64,000 bases of DNA from Bolinopsis microptera (lineage: Eukaryota; Ctenophora; Tentaculata; Lobata; Bolinopsidae), in contig NC_087078.1 in NCBI RefSeq assembly GCF_026151205.1, positions 3,252,175 through 3,316,174 on the forward strand, given 5' to 3'. The translations under genes and the position numbers were made by a program. How positions within the stretch are numbered: the first letter of the stretch is position 1; every line of letters begins with the position of its first letter. The notes beneath the pieces were generated by a model. It searched no databases. It was not told where the DNA came from and saw only the letters and a program-made list of their open reading frames with translations. Shown piece after piece: positions 1 through 14,300 of this stretch.

Positions 1-42
1 CATTTTTCCTTTAATTTCACCTCATCTTTTGCCTCATACCAG

Positions 43-3000
43 GTAACAGAGACGTATGGTGCTGGACGACAGCGTGCTCTGAGACAACACATTTATTATT
101 CCAACCAGACTGGATCTGAGGCTACTCGTATTATGGAGTTTGATGGCAGGTAACCACTTACTAGGCAATTACGGGGATCTGTTTTTAAAACCTTTTGTTG
201 AGCGTCCGTTTCGATCCGTTTAGTAGTAAAAGATATTATATATGATATTTAAATTTTGGAAAGCTTTGAACTTTCCAAAAAGTTAATAAACCCCTTCTTA
301 CAAAATAGTGGTTTTCGAATGAACTCCTTGCTTTTTATGTTTATCTATATATATTGAGCAATGTTAACATATGATGTCACTGAAAGTGTAACCATTTGAA
401 CTTATTTCAGTGCTCGTACAGACGGCTTGAAGGCAAGGGAAGAAACGCCGGCTAAGTTAACCGAGCATTACTGCGATAGGGACGACTGTCTTACTAAACG
501 ACTGGTCAATTACACGAAACGAGTTAAGAAGTTCGGACCCGCTGAGGGAAATGAGAAACCAGTAAATGTAAGTGCTTGTGAGTATTTATGTGTTACCGCC
601 AATAAAATTTGTTTGCGCGATTCTTCGGTCACAACAATAAAATTACTTCTCGTCGAGCGCGATGACAATATTATTGATAGAACTGCGCAAGAAACCAATT
701 TGTAACCTAGCAACCGTCGTTATGCGCACAAAATACCAGGTGGTCCTGAACTCCTAAAATATATCCTTTTTTGATCTAATTGCTAATTGCATACAGTCAA
801 CGTGCACACGAACAAAGGTAAGCGACTAGTATAAAGATACACATATATATAGATAGACAGCCGTCGAAAAAATAGCAAAGGGAGCACTGGGGTTTTCGTT
901 ATGACTCTATGATTAAGTTTTTGTCACAGTTTTGCCAAGTTTATGTCACAGTCTACCGATTTCAGCAAGTCACGGAGTTCTACAGCAGGGATCCCTCTAT
1001 TCCAGCTGACGATGATATCGCTGAACTTACTTTCTTGTTGAACGAAGAAAAGATATTCATTAAACACCATCTACAAGTAAGGAGACTCTTCAGTTTAAGT
1101 TGCATCAGCTCCAAAATCTAAGCTGCAAGTTGCTCACCTTTCTAAGCTAATTTTCGGACAATTTAGACTAAGATTTTCTTGACAGTTCTCTTAGTTATAA
1201 ACAGACCTGTACGTGAGTCTTAGGTAAACTTTTTCTCTCCAGGATCAGAGAATAATAGCCAGCACACACGAATACCTTAAACCACAACAATCAGAAGATA
1301 AGGGGCAGGTTCAGATAACCACAGACATGGTCTCTTCCTTCCAGGTATTTCCAGTTTATTTCAACAATTTGTCCCTTTACAATGTAATATTTGAAATGTA
1401 TGAATTGTATATTTTTTTCGCCTCTTTATTTCTGCTTCAGGTATTCAAACCACTATCCTTCTGCAATGAACAAGAAGTTACTGTTGGACACCCCTCCATA
1501 TATTCAGTTTATCCACGTCAAGATGTTTTCATTTTACTTTTTATTTTAACCGCTTTATGTCATCTTCAGGTAGAAAGAAGGGCTAAAAATCCCAAACTTA
1601 TGCACATATACCAAACGATAATGAGTTTGATTGAAAAGGAAGAGCGGTGTATCGAGAACGTCAGAATCAGCGAACAAGAGGTTTGTTAACGATAATTCCA
1701 ATGTGTCTCATTTCTCTGTTGTTTCATTAACAACATGATCAATAGGTATTGTGTACGCTAAAAACTAGCAAAATTAAAATCCATCGACTTCTTGGTTACT
1801 ACGCTTGCTAGATTTAATGTAATCTACAGGTACGAGATGTGCTGGAACAAAGGACACAAGAAGAGTTGACCACTGAACTGAGTGTGTCCATTTACGACAC
1901 AGCTAGAAACGACACCGCCAAGAAGAGGCGGGAAGAAATAGTGAGTCTAGTTTTTAGTATTACCCTCTTTTATTTTGTTTATTTCTTGGCTGTTTTCATC
2001 TGTTGCACTTTCAAATTCTTGACTCGAGAGTATTAAATTGAACAGGAGTGGATTTGAGTAACATAACTACGGAAACTGATGTTCGACTCTTAATTACAGC
2101 CTGCTACAGTTGCATGCATGATTACAGCTTATTTTTACATTCCAGTGCAGTCTTATACTTTTACATGCGTTGTTCAATATCAGCTCTCTGAATATATGTC
2201 GGCTTATTTTTGATATTCAAGCAGAGGCTCGTCGTGCGCTACAAGTGCTACTAGTGCTACTAGTGCTACTGAGGGTTTAGATAATGGAAAAGTTCAGTTT
2301 CGAGGATATTTTGGACGATGGAACTGAGTGGGTGAAGCAGATTCTTCAAATGGTTGAGACTCAAACTGTTGGAGAGGTTACGTCTAATTCGTTCACATCT
2401 CGTCCAGATATCACCAACAAAGTTTTGGCTGAGAAACTGACTTCCGCGTTGAATATCGTAAACATGCAAAACCAGTATACAAGACATTTGGAGAAGCAGA
2501 CTCAGCAACTAAAATCTGATGTGATAGTCAATCAGAGAACTGTTATTGACTTACAGAGGGAACTTGTCGCTGATCAAGAACAGCAACTCACCCATCTGAA
2601 GACAACAATCGTAGCATCAGTTGAGGACACAGTCAAAACAGAACTGGGATTGTATAGAGACGCTTTACAGAAGTCGAATAATCAAAGTGGCAATGTTATT
2701 AAAGAAGAAATCAAAAGTCGAAACCAGATGATATTTGGCCTAGCAGAAGAGACAGAACAGCAAGTCTTATTGGAACTATTTGTAAAGCCAAGCATTGTCG
2801 GTCTTGAAAACTGTGAGACGAAAAAGGTTCGACTTGTCTAATGTCTAGGTGTCCGTAACCATGGTAACTCATTGCTCAATCATCTTGCATCAGGTTTTGA
2901 GCAGAATTCTGTTCGATTCAGGATATCTTTATCTTTATCGGCCAGATTGTTCCACGGAGCAGTGAGAACTTGTAAATGAACTTAAATGGAGGAATACTGA

Positions 3001-4517
3001 CTCAGTATTACTGAGGAAGTTTTGGTCAGTTTTGTAGTGTTGACAAAACTGTTGATCGGTGTGTTTAGTTCAAATTACCGTTTGGTTCCATTACAAACTT
3101 CAAGCTTCTACGTTGTGCGGAGAAAAAATCATGTAGTTTATTTCAATGCACTCACAATACTGTTTATAGTATGTATTCTGATTTAGTAGATGTAACAGTG
3201 AAGATACATATCTGTGTAAACTGTAAAGCGCCGTCTCTCGATTTATCTCTTAATACAGGTTTAATGTAAATATAAATGTTATGTTAAAGTTGGGCCATTA
3301 AAACACTTTACCGTTTGCGGGAAATGTAACAAAATGTCTTCCAGGAGCGTAAGAAGCGAGATGATGAAGCCAGGCGCGAAGAGATGGAGTTAGACTACCT
3401 CGCTCCATTCCTGGCTAGAATAGGTAAGATCTGGCTATAATTGAGATTACTAGACCCACTAGATTATTTATTCCGTTACCTATTTTTTAATAGAGATAAT
3501 AGCAGTAAGTCTTTAAATGCTAAATACTTGAAATCGTGTAGTTGATCTGATCCCTTGTATCAGGTGATCCCGCTCAGATGACGGCAGAACTGGCCCAACA
3601 GCTCAAGGAAGACTGTTTAGAAGACCTCAAACAGAGACTGATCGACATGGCTAACCTCATTCAAGGCCGCTTTGAAAAGGTTGGTGAATCATCAAGAGTA
3701 TGTTTTCCAAAGAAGATCCGGACCAAATAAACTGAACAATCAATTATGATACTATCTTCTATCCCAAGGCCAAGAAGTATGCGATTATTTATGTATTTTG
3801 GTATGAGACATAAACATTTGTTGTCCAGGAAACACAGCAACTGCAGTGGAAACAGAACTGGTACCAGCAGAACCAGACAACGATGACTAAAGAGGAGGAG
3901 GAGGAATATGTCAGTTACTGCAGTGAAGCCATGTTCCGGATACATATCTTAGAAGAGCGACTTAACAGGTTTGATTCTATGTACAGTAAAACAGATTTAC
4001 CGCGCCCTGATTTACTGCAAACCCCGATTTACCCCGAGTATTTCCTTTCCCCCGAATTTTTCTTCAAACATTTTTTTCCGAAAATCTCGATTTTTTTCTG
4101 AAAAGTTTAATTTTTTGCCTGGTCGACGTTGTCTGTAGAAGTAGTATTTGCTTGTACTTGTACTTGTACTTGTACTTGTACTTGTACTTGTACTTGTACT
4201 TGTACTTGTACTTGTACTTGTACTTGTACTTGTACTTGTACTTGTACTTGTACTTGTACTTGTACTTGTACCTGTACTTGTACTTGTACTTGTACTTGTA
4301 TTTGTACTTGTACTTTTTGCCAACTTCAAATCAAATAAGCGAGGTTGCCTCAATTAAACTCGCCTAGAACACTACAGCGTATTACACCCTACACAAACTA
4401 TCGTGATAACTAACTCGCACATCAAACTTCAGGCACAAAGAGCTGGCCCCCCAAAAGTACGTGGCTCTGGAATCAAGACTCAGAGGTGACAACAGACTGG
4501 CGGAGTTTCTTAACTGA
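43..4517 (+). CDS. DRC7: DRC7 (CCDC135)-like dynein regulatory complex subunit, 3' exons, partial
   Basis: Exons read by eye: 43-149, 411-567, 797-817 (a 21-bp microexon, less certain), 966-1076, 1243-1344, about 1441-1506 (uncertain), 1570-1680, 1830-1940, 3345-3423, 3564-3679, 3829-3968 and 4433-4517, with stop TGA at 4515-4517. All have AG acceptors and GT donors and the phases join, giving about 400 residues; the 5' part lies outside the window. Segments such as SIPADDDIAELTF, SVSIYDTARND, DYLAPFLARIGDP, LKQRLIDMANLIQ, CSEAMFRIHILEERL and the final HKELAPQKYVALESRLR match what I recall of the DRC7 C-terminal half, which is charged and coiled-coil rich. DRC7 belongs to the nexin-dynein regulatory complex that links axonemal doublets and coordinates dynein in motile cilia and sperm tails. 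The 1.4-kb intron 1941-3344 holds a retroelement ORF1-like fragment and intron 3969-4432 a hexamer array. The gene is tail to tail with the minus-strand EF-hand gene. Confidence 0.82.
2284..2841 (+). mobile_element. LINE ORF1-like coiled-coil fragment inside a DRC7 intron
   Basis: This is an open frame of 185 codons lying wholly in the 1.4-kb DRC7 intron. Residues about 40-110 are a Q/E/L-rich coiled coil. They are followed near residue 145 by KSRNQMIFGLAEE and then an acidic stretch and KKVRLV, a layout like the start of the RRM-type domain of CR1/L2-type LINE ORF1 proteins (RKNVIVFGL...VRLG). The frame stops where an ORF1 protein would continue, and no reverse transcriptase follows. Three copies of GTGCTACTA precede the ATG. 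I read it as a truncated ORF1 relic; an unrelated nested gene is possible but less likely. Confidence 0.45.
4151..4314 (+). repeat. (TACTTG)n hexamer microsatellite
   Basis: About 27 tandem copies of TACTTG with a few substitutions near the 3' end, in the last DRC7 intron between exons 3829-3968 and 4433-4517. The apparent open frames through it are repeat artefacts. Confidence 0.97.
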
Positions 4518-5323
4518 TGATAAACTCAGATTTGCACGGGACCTTCTGGTAACCGGGTTTCTGGAATATTCCCTAATTTTAGTGTCGTTTATTTCTCATT
4601 TTTTGAGGTTTCTGCTAGGAAACTCCCACTTTTGAAGCGAGGATAAACTGATATTATTCACAGTAAAACGACGATTTTATAGTTGAAATGAAATTTATTG
4701 TGTAAAAAGTGTACATACGGAGAAAATTGATTTATATGGTGATGATCAAGCTCTTTCATTTCTTCACGCTCAATTATCAAAATCAAATGAAGACAATATA
4801 TAAACTTGGTTAAATAGCTCCTTCATTTCTCGAGCAACTCGAAATTATCGAAAACTTGCATCTTGGGCAAATCGAAATCTTACAGTTGGTTAAAGAGATC
4901 AAATCACGCCCTTCTGCGTTCGTCGCAACGTAATTTCTTGAGATGATAGAGAAATGTTGAACACTGTCATTTTGTCGAGTCACACCTCTTATTAAAAAAC
5001 CTTATTTCTGGGACTCCGCAGGCAATCGTCCTCTTCATCCTCGTCTCAAGAATCTGATAATATCATGCGTCTGGCTATATTATGGGGTCTGTAACAGCTC
5101 CGTCATAAAAATAGATTAGATTTCTGACTAGAGTACCGACGATAATTCAATATAGCTTCATGATACAAGAATCAGTTCGATCGTCCAATGCAACAGATGC
5201 GGGAATCTTGAAATGGGTGTCTGATTCTTGCTATTATTGCTATATTGCTACATTCTTGCTATTATTGATCTCAATATTTGGGGGCACGTTTTCTGGTAAA
5301 CTTTAAGTTTGGTGTCTGTGATT
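4518..5323. other. Intergenic region between convergent DRC7 and EF-hand genes
   Basis: AT-rich sequence between the two stop codons, presumably the 3' UTRs of both genes. I see no further gene. TTTATT at 4694-4699 could be the minus-strand AATAAA. Confidence 0.6.
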
Positions 5324-8300
5324 CTAGCTGTTAACGCCCTTGATGTACTGTATGAACTCATCTGCTGTTATAGTGCCGTCACCGTCCACGTCTATTTCCC
5401 TGAAATATGTGAAATTTGTGAGATATGTGAAATATGTGAATTAATTTCAGGAGACAATTGTGATTGATTTAAGTGGCCTATTTTTGATCAGAGATAGGTT
5501 TCAATGACAAAATAGTACGTTTAAACAATACGATTTAGATTTTAAGAAACTTAATTGTACATTGTAATGAGAATCTAAAGCCTGGTTGATTCTTCTATCA
5601 CCCGTAATATCTTCTATCACCGGTAATATTCAAACGCTAAAATCATATCTTATACTTGAGAGTAGTGACAGAGTACTGTTAATTGTAAAATTATCTCACT
5701 TAAAGAATTCCTCTGCTTCGTTGTCAGTAAATGCCTCCCCGTACGTAGTGAGTGCCCGTTTCAGCTGTTCCAACGACAAATACCCGTTACCTTCCTTGTC
5801 AAACACCTGTGTCAGGTAACCAAATTTAAAATTACAAAAATCTGAAATTTCAAAGTACAATTTATATATTACAGTTAACTTCAGTTTCGTCTCTTTTGTA
5901 GTTTATCAAAGTTTGCGCATGTAATTGTACCTAGTTCTCAGTTCTGCAACTAGAATATTGTAGCGAGAGTACTAGCCAGGTTTTTAACTTTTCGGACAAC
6001 AAAACAGGTTTATTCACACGGTTCCTTACAGCATACATATTATGCAATAAGCGAGAAAACTTTACTTTCGAGCATTTTCTTTACAAACGCATTTAAAAAA
6101 GGTGTGAAGTTTGTACCTGGAACAGGTTTTTTTTAAGTGGCACCTGAACTAACCAATCTAATCAGAGCCCCGTATCCTAGTCATGTGACTCAGTACTAAC
6201 CAATCAGAGCCCAGTATCCTAGTCATGTGACTCAGTACTAACCAATCAGAGCCCAGTATCCTAGTCATGTGACTCAGCACTAACCAATCAGAGCCCAGTA
6301 TCCTAGTCATGTGACTCAGTACTAACCAATCAGAGCCCAGTACCTAGTCATGTGACTCAGTACTAACCAATCAGAGCCCAGTATCCTAGTCATGTGACTC
6401 AGTACTAACCAATCAGAGCCCAGTATCCTAGTCATGGTGACTCAGTAACTAACCAAACAGAGCCAGTATCTAGTCATGTGACTCAGAACTAACCATCAGA
6501 GCCATTACCTAGTCCATGTGACTCAGTACTAACCAATCAGAGCCCAGTATCCTAGTCATGTGACTCAGTACTAACCTCAAAAGCATCCCTGATCTGATTC
6601 TCATCATTCGACATCCAGTCGCCTATAAGACTCAAAAACTCGTTAAAGTCGATTGTTCCGGTCGTGTTCAGGTCGAACTTTGATATCACTTGGAGAACCT
6701 CCTCCGTGCTGCATTCGTACCCCAGCTCTTCTAAAATCAGCTTCAGTTCCGAGCAGTCTGCGTAAAATTAATCAATAACAAATACAAAACTATCAATTTA
6801 TACTCTGCCGTCAGAGTAAAATACAAAATTAATCAATTCATAAAAATGTTCCTAATTTATAAGGATTTGCAACGAAATGAACATTTAACATTACACATAT
6901 TATATATTATATAATTATATGAACATTACATACATGTGCCATATTTAAATCATCAGATTGAAAAACGAAAAATCTCAAATTTTGATTCTGACCTATGGTG
7001 TTGTTACCGTCTTTGTCGTACATGTTGAAAATGTCTCTGAACATGTTCACCTGAAATAATATGCGGGTAGTACTAGTTAAGTCTCCGATTTGTGGGTTTT
7101 ACTTTTAGTTTTATCAATTTAATTAATTTTAGTGTGTTTTATTAATTTTAGTGTGTTTAGTTTCAACTTTCAGTGTGCGTTGTTAGTGTGATTAGTTGAA
7201 GTGTACGTGGTTTCTTTTGAAATTTAGTGTGATTAGGGTTGAATTTTAGTGTGTTTAGTTTTAGTTTGGTTTGGCTATAATGGTTAGTGTTAGTGATTTG
7301 TATTATATTGATAAAGTGAAGTTGCATTGTTATGAGCGGTAATTTTAGTTTCCTCAGATTTCAGCAAACCCAAGTCTCAGAACTAACCGCACGCACAGCA
7401 CACACACAAAGATAAGATAGAGAAAATGCAAAATTAAAGATCTTCAGCTCACTCCTGACAATTTGAACCTTTAATATTTAATTTCAAGTTGTGTTGCAAA
7501 GGTAATTACTGTACAGTATTAGTAGAGTGCAGTAGACCCGACATGTAGACTTCCCACACCTCCCCCACTTTCCTATCAACAGCTATAATGTTAAATGCAG
7601 CGATGAGGTCGTTCACGTTAAAAACATACCATGGTATTTCATATTTTCAACTACTGCAAGTTGCAAGTATTTTTGGGGAGTTTTCAACTTCCGAGAAATT
7701 GGAGGCGGGAAATCGGTGACCAAGTGTGATTTGTAATGAATTTCGGGAAAAGTTAATCTCATATTTCAAAACAAAAGCAAAATTATAAATTCCGTTACAT
7801 AACGATTGTACTGCCGTTTTCTCAGAAAAGGAAGTCAGTCCATACTTGCCATTTCGAGATATTGCGACTTTTGTGTTTTTGGTTTTTTCTCCGCTTCTTT
7901 TTTGCGTAAGATCGAAAGTAAACATGTTGAGTTATCAATAATTAGTCAAATTTTAATTTATCAGAAAAATTAAAGCGTTCAGCCTTCCATATACTTAAAA
8001 ATAACCACTTTTATGCCAAATATAAATTGATCTAATTTTTCATACTGGATGGACTTACTTCCTTTTCTGAGAAAACTGGGACTTACTTCCTTTTCTGAGA
8101 AAAAATATCTGTTCAATATTTTTCTGAGAAGGAAGTAAGTCCAAGCTTTTTACTAAATTTTTGGGGTTGGGATCTATGTATTTTATATTATATTGTCAAA
8201 TATAAACAATTAGGTAAATCTAAATTGCTCTATGTCATATAATAAATGTTTTTGAATAATAGTTTGCCCATACTTAGGCAAACTCGCCAATTTTGAAAGA

Positions 8301-11300
8301 TTTCAGTGCATAAAATGAACTTATCGATATTTTGATGAAAATAAACTTGATCTAAAAGATTTACCTAAACTAAACATTCTCTGCGATTATAACAGCTCAA
8401 TAACTGCTCATGTGTTCAAACTTCATGTTTTGTGACTAAAATCCGGCGTTTTTGAAAATTGACCACCAAATTTTTTTGAGGCCTAAATGAAAATTTTGAT
8501 CACTAACGTAAGTTTGAAATGTAATTATACATCGATTCTGAAAATTTCAAGCGAAAATATCGATCGGCAGTAAAGTTATTATCTTTTTTGGGGAATTGCT
8601 TTCTAAAATTCCGTTTTTAGCATGTTTTGATAGGAAGTAAGTTCAGCTACTTCTTCCTATCACAGATAATTTATCTCAGAAAGGGAAGTTAGTCCACGGA
8701 CTTACTTCCTTGTCTCAGAAAATTTTCAAGATTTTCTCAGAAAAGGAAGTAAGTCCGCGGACTTACGTCCTTCTCTCAGAAAATAATTGGCTAAAACCGA
8801 ACATATTATATTGTTTCTCAACTGGGACTTACTTCGTTGAGAATTGCATGCAACAACGTTTCCATACATTAATATGTAGCTCATGTTGTAGAGAATTTTC
8901 TTATGAAAATTTTGATACCAATTTTGCCATATTTCGAAAAATTGAACTTACTTCCTTTTCTGAGAAATCGGCAGTGTAGGTGACCGACCAAGGAACACCT
9001 GTGCCAAGTGTCAGGTCTTGGGAGTGGCCAGTCTTTTCCATAAGATAAGGTTTCACTTTTTTGAGTTAAGTTAAAGTTTTACATGTAATTACAATTCGGG
9101 TAAACCTCAAACTTTGGCGCGCAATTCCTCAGCAACGCAACACAACAACAACAACAATGGCGAACCTAGCAAGCTAGGATTAGGAACGAGGGGCCGATCT
9201 ACTTTTCTTTTGCGGTGCGGCCACGGTCCTTTCGGTACAGATTTCCCTGCAGTATAGTCGGGACGCAACCCCATGCATATACACTCGTGTTATTTTCGCA
9301 GCTCTAATGAAAGCCACTACCATTTACACCATGGTTTGGTGAGTGACGGCTGCCCTTCTGTAACGCAAGGTCAGATTTTTATGCAGTTTTTTCCTACTTG
9401 TTCATCTCCAGCATATTTATTTACATATTATGTTATAACTAGAAAAATTATTTTTACTCCTCCCCCTCTCCCTCTCCTCTGGTCTTAAGTGGTTCTGGTC
9501 TTTAATCTGCTAGTATTTTAGGTTTACCTCATCATCCCAGAACTCATCCTCTACGACCTCTAAGTCCTCTAAGTCCTCTAAGTCCTCTAAGTCCTCTAAG
9601 TCCTTGTGATGAGCATCGCCGAAACTCCCCTGACATTGCATTCCTCACAACATGCGAGCTGTCTACTGCTAATATTCTCACTCTATAACACGTGCTGACT
9701 GCTGTGGTCTAATAACCACCGGTCTTTAAAATAAGAAATGTAACAACACCACACGTCGAACAATAGCGAATGTTCCCTTTTGGTGTGAACATGGTGCCAT
9801 GTCTCCGCTCTGACACCTGACCGACACGTGACTGGTACATTATAATCGCATTATGTACTTGAAATGGGGCAGGGTGCATGCTTCCTTGAAAACATGACGT
9901 GATATCTGTAAAGTGTAATATAATTTGTAATATATGCGAGCGTACCAAGTGTCATTTTAATTAGAAGTTTTAGTCAGTGATTTATTATTGAAGCTTGTAA
10001 TTACAATATCTAATACTCCTATAAATACTTTAATTAATTGTTTGTCCCGTTATTCTTTTTCCTTCCTCTTTTCCTTGTCATCCCCTTTAGTTTTAAGATT
10101 CTTGCTATAAATGGCTACAGCTAACACTATTAATGCTAAGTACCAAACAACAAGTGGGAGGTGGATCGTTAGTACTACCATTAAATCGATTTAACACCGC
10201 AATTCCAGTCGCAAGCCTGGGACCACTACTAGCATAGTCACAACATCTACAAAGCTGCCATATAGCCTGACTGACAATTTTCTCGACTGACTGACAATGT
10301 TTCTTCTTTTTCCCCATTTAGAATACAAAGATTAGTACATTTTAGCTTATGATTAATATTATATTTTTACCTATAGTTTACCTAGATTTTTATAATGAAC
10401 TGTTACCTATTCGGCATATCTAGTGTGACAACACGTTCTGGTAAGATAGACCGATATATTTTATTTTACTGGCCCCTTAAATGGTTTTGTGTGGAACGTG
10501 ACAGTTATGTGAGTTTAATTTCCTGTAAATAAGTAGATTTATAAGGTTTTGGGATAGCTCTATGTTTATATTATACGTTACCATCGTTACTATCGACGTG
10601 ATTGTGAGCGACTGCTAACCAGTAACCAGGCTTGGTTCGGGGTGATTTGAAAAAACGTTTGAAAATAATACGTTTGATAACATTGGGGGCTCCCCAACAT
10701 TAACTTTGAAAAGAACACGTTTGAAAATATGAAATAACACGTTTAAAAATATTATGTTTTACAATTATAACGTGTTTGATGTACCTCCGGTAAGGATAGT
10801 TCAACATCTGCTTCTTCAAAGCTATTTACACTTGAGCTATCCATGAAGGGGAAGCTACTTTCACATAGCTTCAGCTTTGCTTTCAATGGTTCTTTCATTC
10901 TGGAGTCTAAAGTTTTTCCGGTCTTAGGTCTACTAGGGGAAGCTCTAATCAAAGACAATTCCAGTGGCTCTTCTCGAGCAGAAGACACAATTAGGGGGCC
11001 GGAGGTTGACGACCGATGTAGGGGGTATTTCCTCATTGACCTCGATGATTCAGGGTTTTCTAGGGATGCCACTCTGTCCATCTGCATCTTTCAGCCTCGG
11101 TCACTCGGTCAACAACTTGTCACATTTGTTGAGCTGATTTTACAGTCAAGTCAGGAAACAAAATCGTTACACTGTACACTAGAAAAAGAATTAAAGATGT
11201 TGCCAAACTGTTTGCCTCGTCCGGTTGATTCTTAGGGAATTAATCAACATCTTTCTACTTGTATATCAGAAAATTGTAAAATGGCGACTACTAAATGACA

Positions 11301-14300
11301 AAGTTATATGGGTACCGTGTGCTGTAGCAACGTCTTATGAGCCTAACAGTGCGCTAACTAATAACTCTAATCGTTTCTTAGGAGTGCTTTACTGTTTACA
11401 TTACGTAGAAGAGTAGAAACGATTATATTTATTGTCGTAGCTGCTATCCAGTATCCTGTATCTTAATATTTAGTAATATTAATATCTTAATATTTAGTAG
11501 TTATGATTCCTCTGTCTATTAACTACTAACTTATTTAGTAGTTATAATTTCTCTGTCCTACAACCAAGCACACTGCTTAGAAGTCCGGCGTTATGTTTTA
11601 TAATGATCCTGGACCTAAGTGGCAAGCTGCTCTATATCAACAAAAAATATATATAATTCCTCTACTGAATACAATAATTGCAATATTTCAAGTAATGGCG
11701 ACCTATCCGAGCTTTTCATTTAGAATTAAAACAAATCCTTCATATTATGGAGCCATGGTGTGGACTGGCTGCACCTGGTTAAAGCACTTCCATCCATTTC
11801 CCTATAATGTGGCTTACATAAGCAATTGCTCTCAAAAATTTAAACTGTTGTAAGCGAACCTAAACGCATGTTTAAAACCACGTTTAGTACTAGTAGTGAA
11901 TAATGAATATGGGGGTGAATACGCGCATTTGTTAACTGATAACTTGCAGCTCAAGGCTTGGTTGGTGACATAAGTCAGGCGTACCAGTTTGAGAATACCT
12001 AACCGGCGAATGCTACCACCCTCATATCATATCAGTACTGAGTAGGAATATGGTTCACTTAACAATTAACAACTGAATACTAGGGCTGTATAAACAATAA
12101 AGCACGATCCCGACAGCCCTTCAACAAAACGAAAGTACAAATGTCCAAATGAGTTAAATTCGAGCATTTTCTGTGCAATCATTGATCATAGTGTGCATAT
12201 CTTTGCAATTGCGGTGCAATTTCGCCCGCCAGTTATGCAGCTGATAATCATTACGTTTAAGTTTTAACGTATCTAGATGGCGAATATGTCGTCAATTATA
12301 GTTGTGGTAAGAATAAGATGTATCTGCATCCTGCCTGCTTTATACACAGATAGAAGAAATATTGTCTTAACGTTATTTAACAAGCTTATCACGTGATCAG
12401 AATCCAGATGAGATTTGGAATATAAAAATGTGAAATTTATCAGTAGACACGTCTTCCGTGGGTTAAACCCTTGATAATGACGGAGCAAAATAAGCACGAA
12501 TAATTATCAAGTACACGAACATTGTCTTGCTTGTACCTGATCACCATGATCAACCTCACCTAGTTACAGCTGATAATTTACCTTACATTGCCATGGTAAC
12601 ACTATCAACATACAAACCTTGGTTCTGTCTAATTTGATGGAGCTAATATAGCGCGACTCTGGAACATTACCTGGCTAATCTGCTAATCTGCGACACTGTT
12701 CCAACACGTGCCCAATGAAAACATGTAAAATCACGGCAAAACTATTCTCTTTTATTATTTTGCGTGACGGGGTACTCCACAAACATTAATGAGATTACGA
12801 TGTGGTTGCTCTGTTAACAGATCCAACAAGCACAACTTTCGCGATCTTTTTTAAAGGTTGATATCCTGACAGTTTTAACGCTGACGATCAGTGGATTCGG
12901 GAAAATCTAGTGATCTTGAAAAGAATTGTTTTATCGGTCAATTATACCTTTCAGATTTCATTCTTTGGTATCCCAATGTTAAAATTTAGTAACATTATCC
13001 AACGCGGTCGTGTCTTGCGAATGGTCGATAATGTTATTCGTGAGTTAAAAGTATTAAAAGTTCGTGAGAACTTAATGAATAAAGAATAGATGTTTAGTTC
13101 GACAGGACTAAAAAATAAAATTTAAAGTTCGTTAGCAGTTAAAACTTAGGAATTAAAATAAGCTAGTTAGAGATAAATAATAAAATTTTAAGTTCGTTAG
13201 AACTAAATTATGAAATTTAATGTTCGTTAGAACATCAAGGACAAATTTAGAGTTCGTTAGAATTAAAGAAAAATTGACAAATGGTCGTACAAAAAATAAA
13301 GTCAGAATTCAGAATAGTGGTTGCATCCCCCTCATAAACATCAAACAGGTATTTGTGACACAAACTACTGAACATTTCACAGCCGGTTACAAACCATTAT
13401 CAAGCCCAAAATCACCGGACAACACCTTAGCTCTCCTCCTTTAAATTATTTTCATTTATATTTTTATTGCCATATTTTTATTTTCACTCACTTGAAAATC
13501 AGAGATTTTGTTCTCATTGTTGGATCCTCCTCCTCTCATCCCTCCTTAAGATGAGTCGGAGCTTGCACGTGGTTTTCCGAGTACCTCACATCCTCTCACT
13601 AAATTTTAACAAGAGCACGCATATCCAGGTATCATGTTCAAACTAACGAAAATTGGTTTAAAACAACGAGCTACGGGTATCAGAAATGGCCACAGCTGAG
13701 ATTTTCGAAAGAGCTGTGTATCATTGTATTTAAAGCTGAGGTGACGACGCGTTCAACACAGCTTTTTTAAAAGTCCGCCTCATTTTCCATCCCGAACTGT
13801 TGACAGTGTCTTTGATGAGATTCCTTTATATTTCAGAATTGTACGCAGCTGTGCGGAAAAAAGAGTGCTCAGGAATTCTCTTTTCCGTATTGTGATTTCC
13901 TCACAGATTTGAAAACTTCAAACTGCGCTTAATATTCAGTATTTCTGTACAGGAGGCTTAACAAGTGGACCTGATACTGATAGAATCTTTTAAAACGGGT
14001 CTAAAATATGCGTCCAAGAGTATCTAAAGTATAGCGGTGGTGACCGAAACCCATGTCAGTGCCTCATGTTATAACTATATAAGCCTCTCTGCCTCCACTT
14101 CAGCATCTTAAAGTCTAACCTTATGATTCCAAGTACACACATTTCAGACTTTCAGTCAATATGTATAAAATTAAATTAGTGTACTATACTGTTTACTTTT
14201 AGTACACGGTGCCATGTATTATAGCTTGGTACACGGTGGTACTGGCCAGTACACAGTTGACAGTGCCACGCATTCTGATACCTTGATATGATGTTGTTAT

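Noticed and set aside
4012..4367. Open frames of TST, LV, LY or CT repeats on both strands
   Set aside because: They are translations of the (TACTTG)n microsatellite.
6148..6576. CRISPR-like array
   Set aside because: Units are contiguous 42-bp tandem repeats without unique spacers, in an animal intron.
7090..7290. Interstitial telomere-like repeat
   Set aside because: TTTTAGTGTG blocks are irregular in spacing and sequence and do not match TTAGGG-type arrays.
7541..7630. Possible minus-strand exon (NVNDLIAAFNIIAVDRKVGEVW frame)
   Set aside because: No acceptor site at the right place and a stop just upstream. The exons on either side already join in phase without it.
10843..11235. 130-codon plus-strand frame
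   Set aside because: It is antisense to the minus-strand exon 11081-10785, which has matching phases and a donor; the plus frame has no support.
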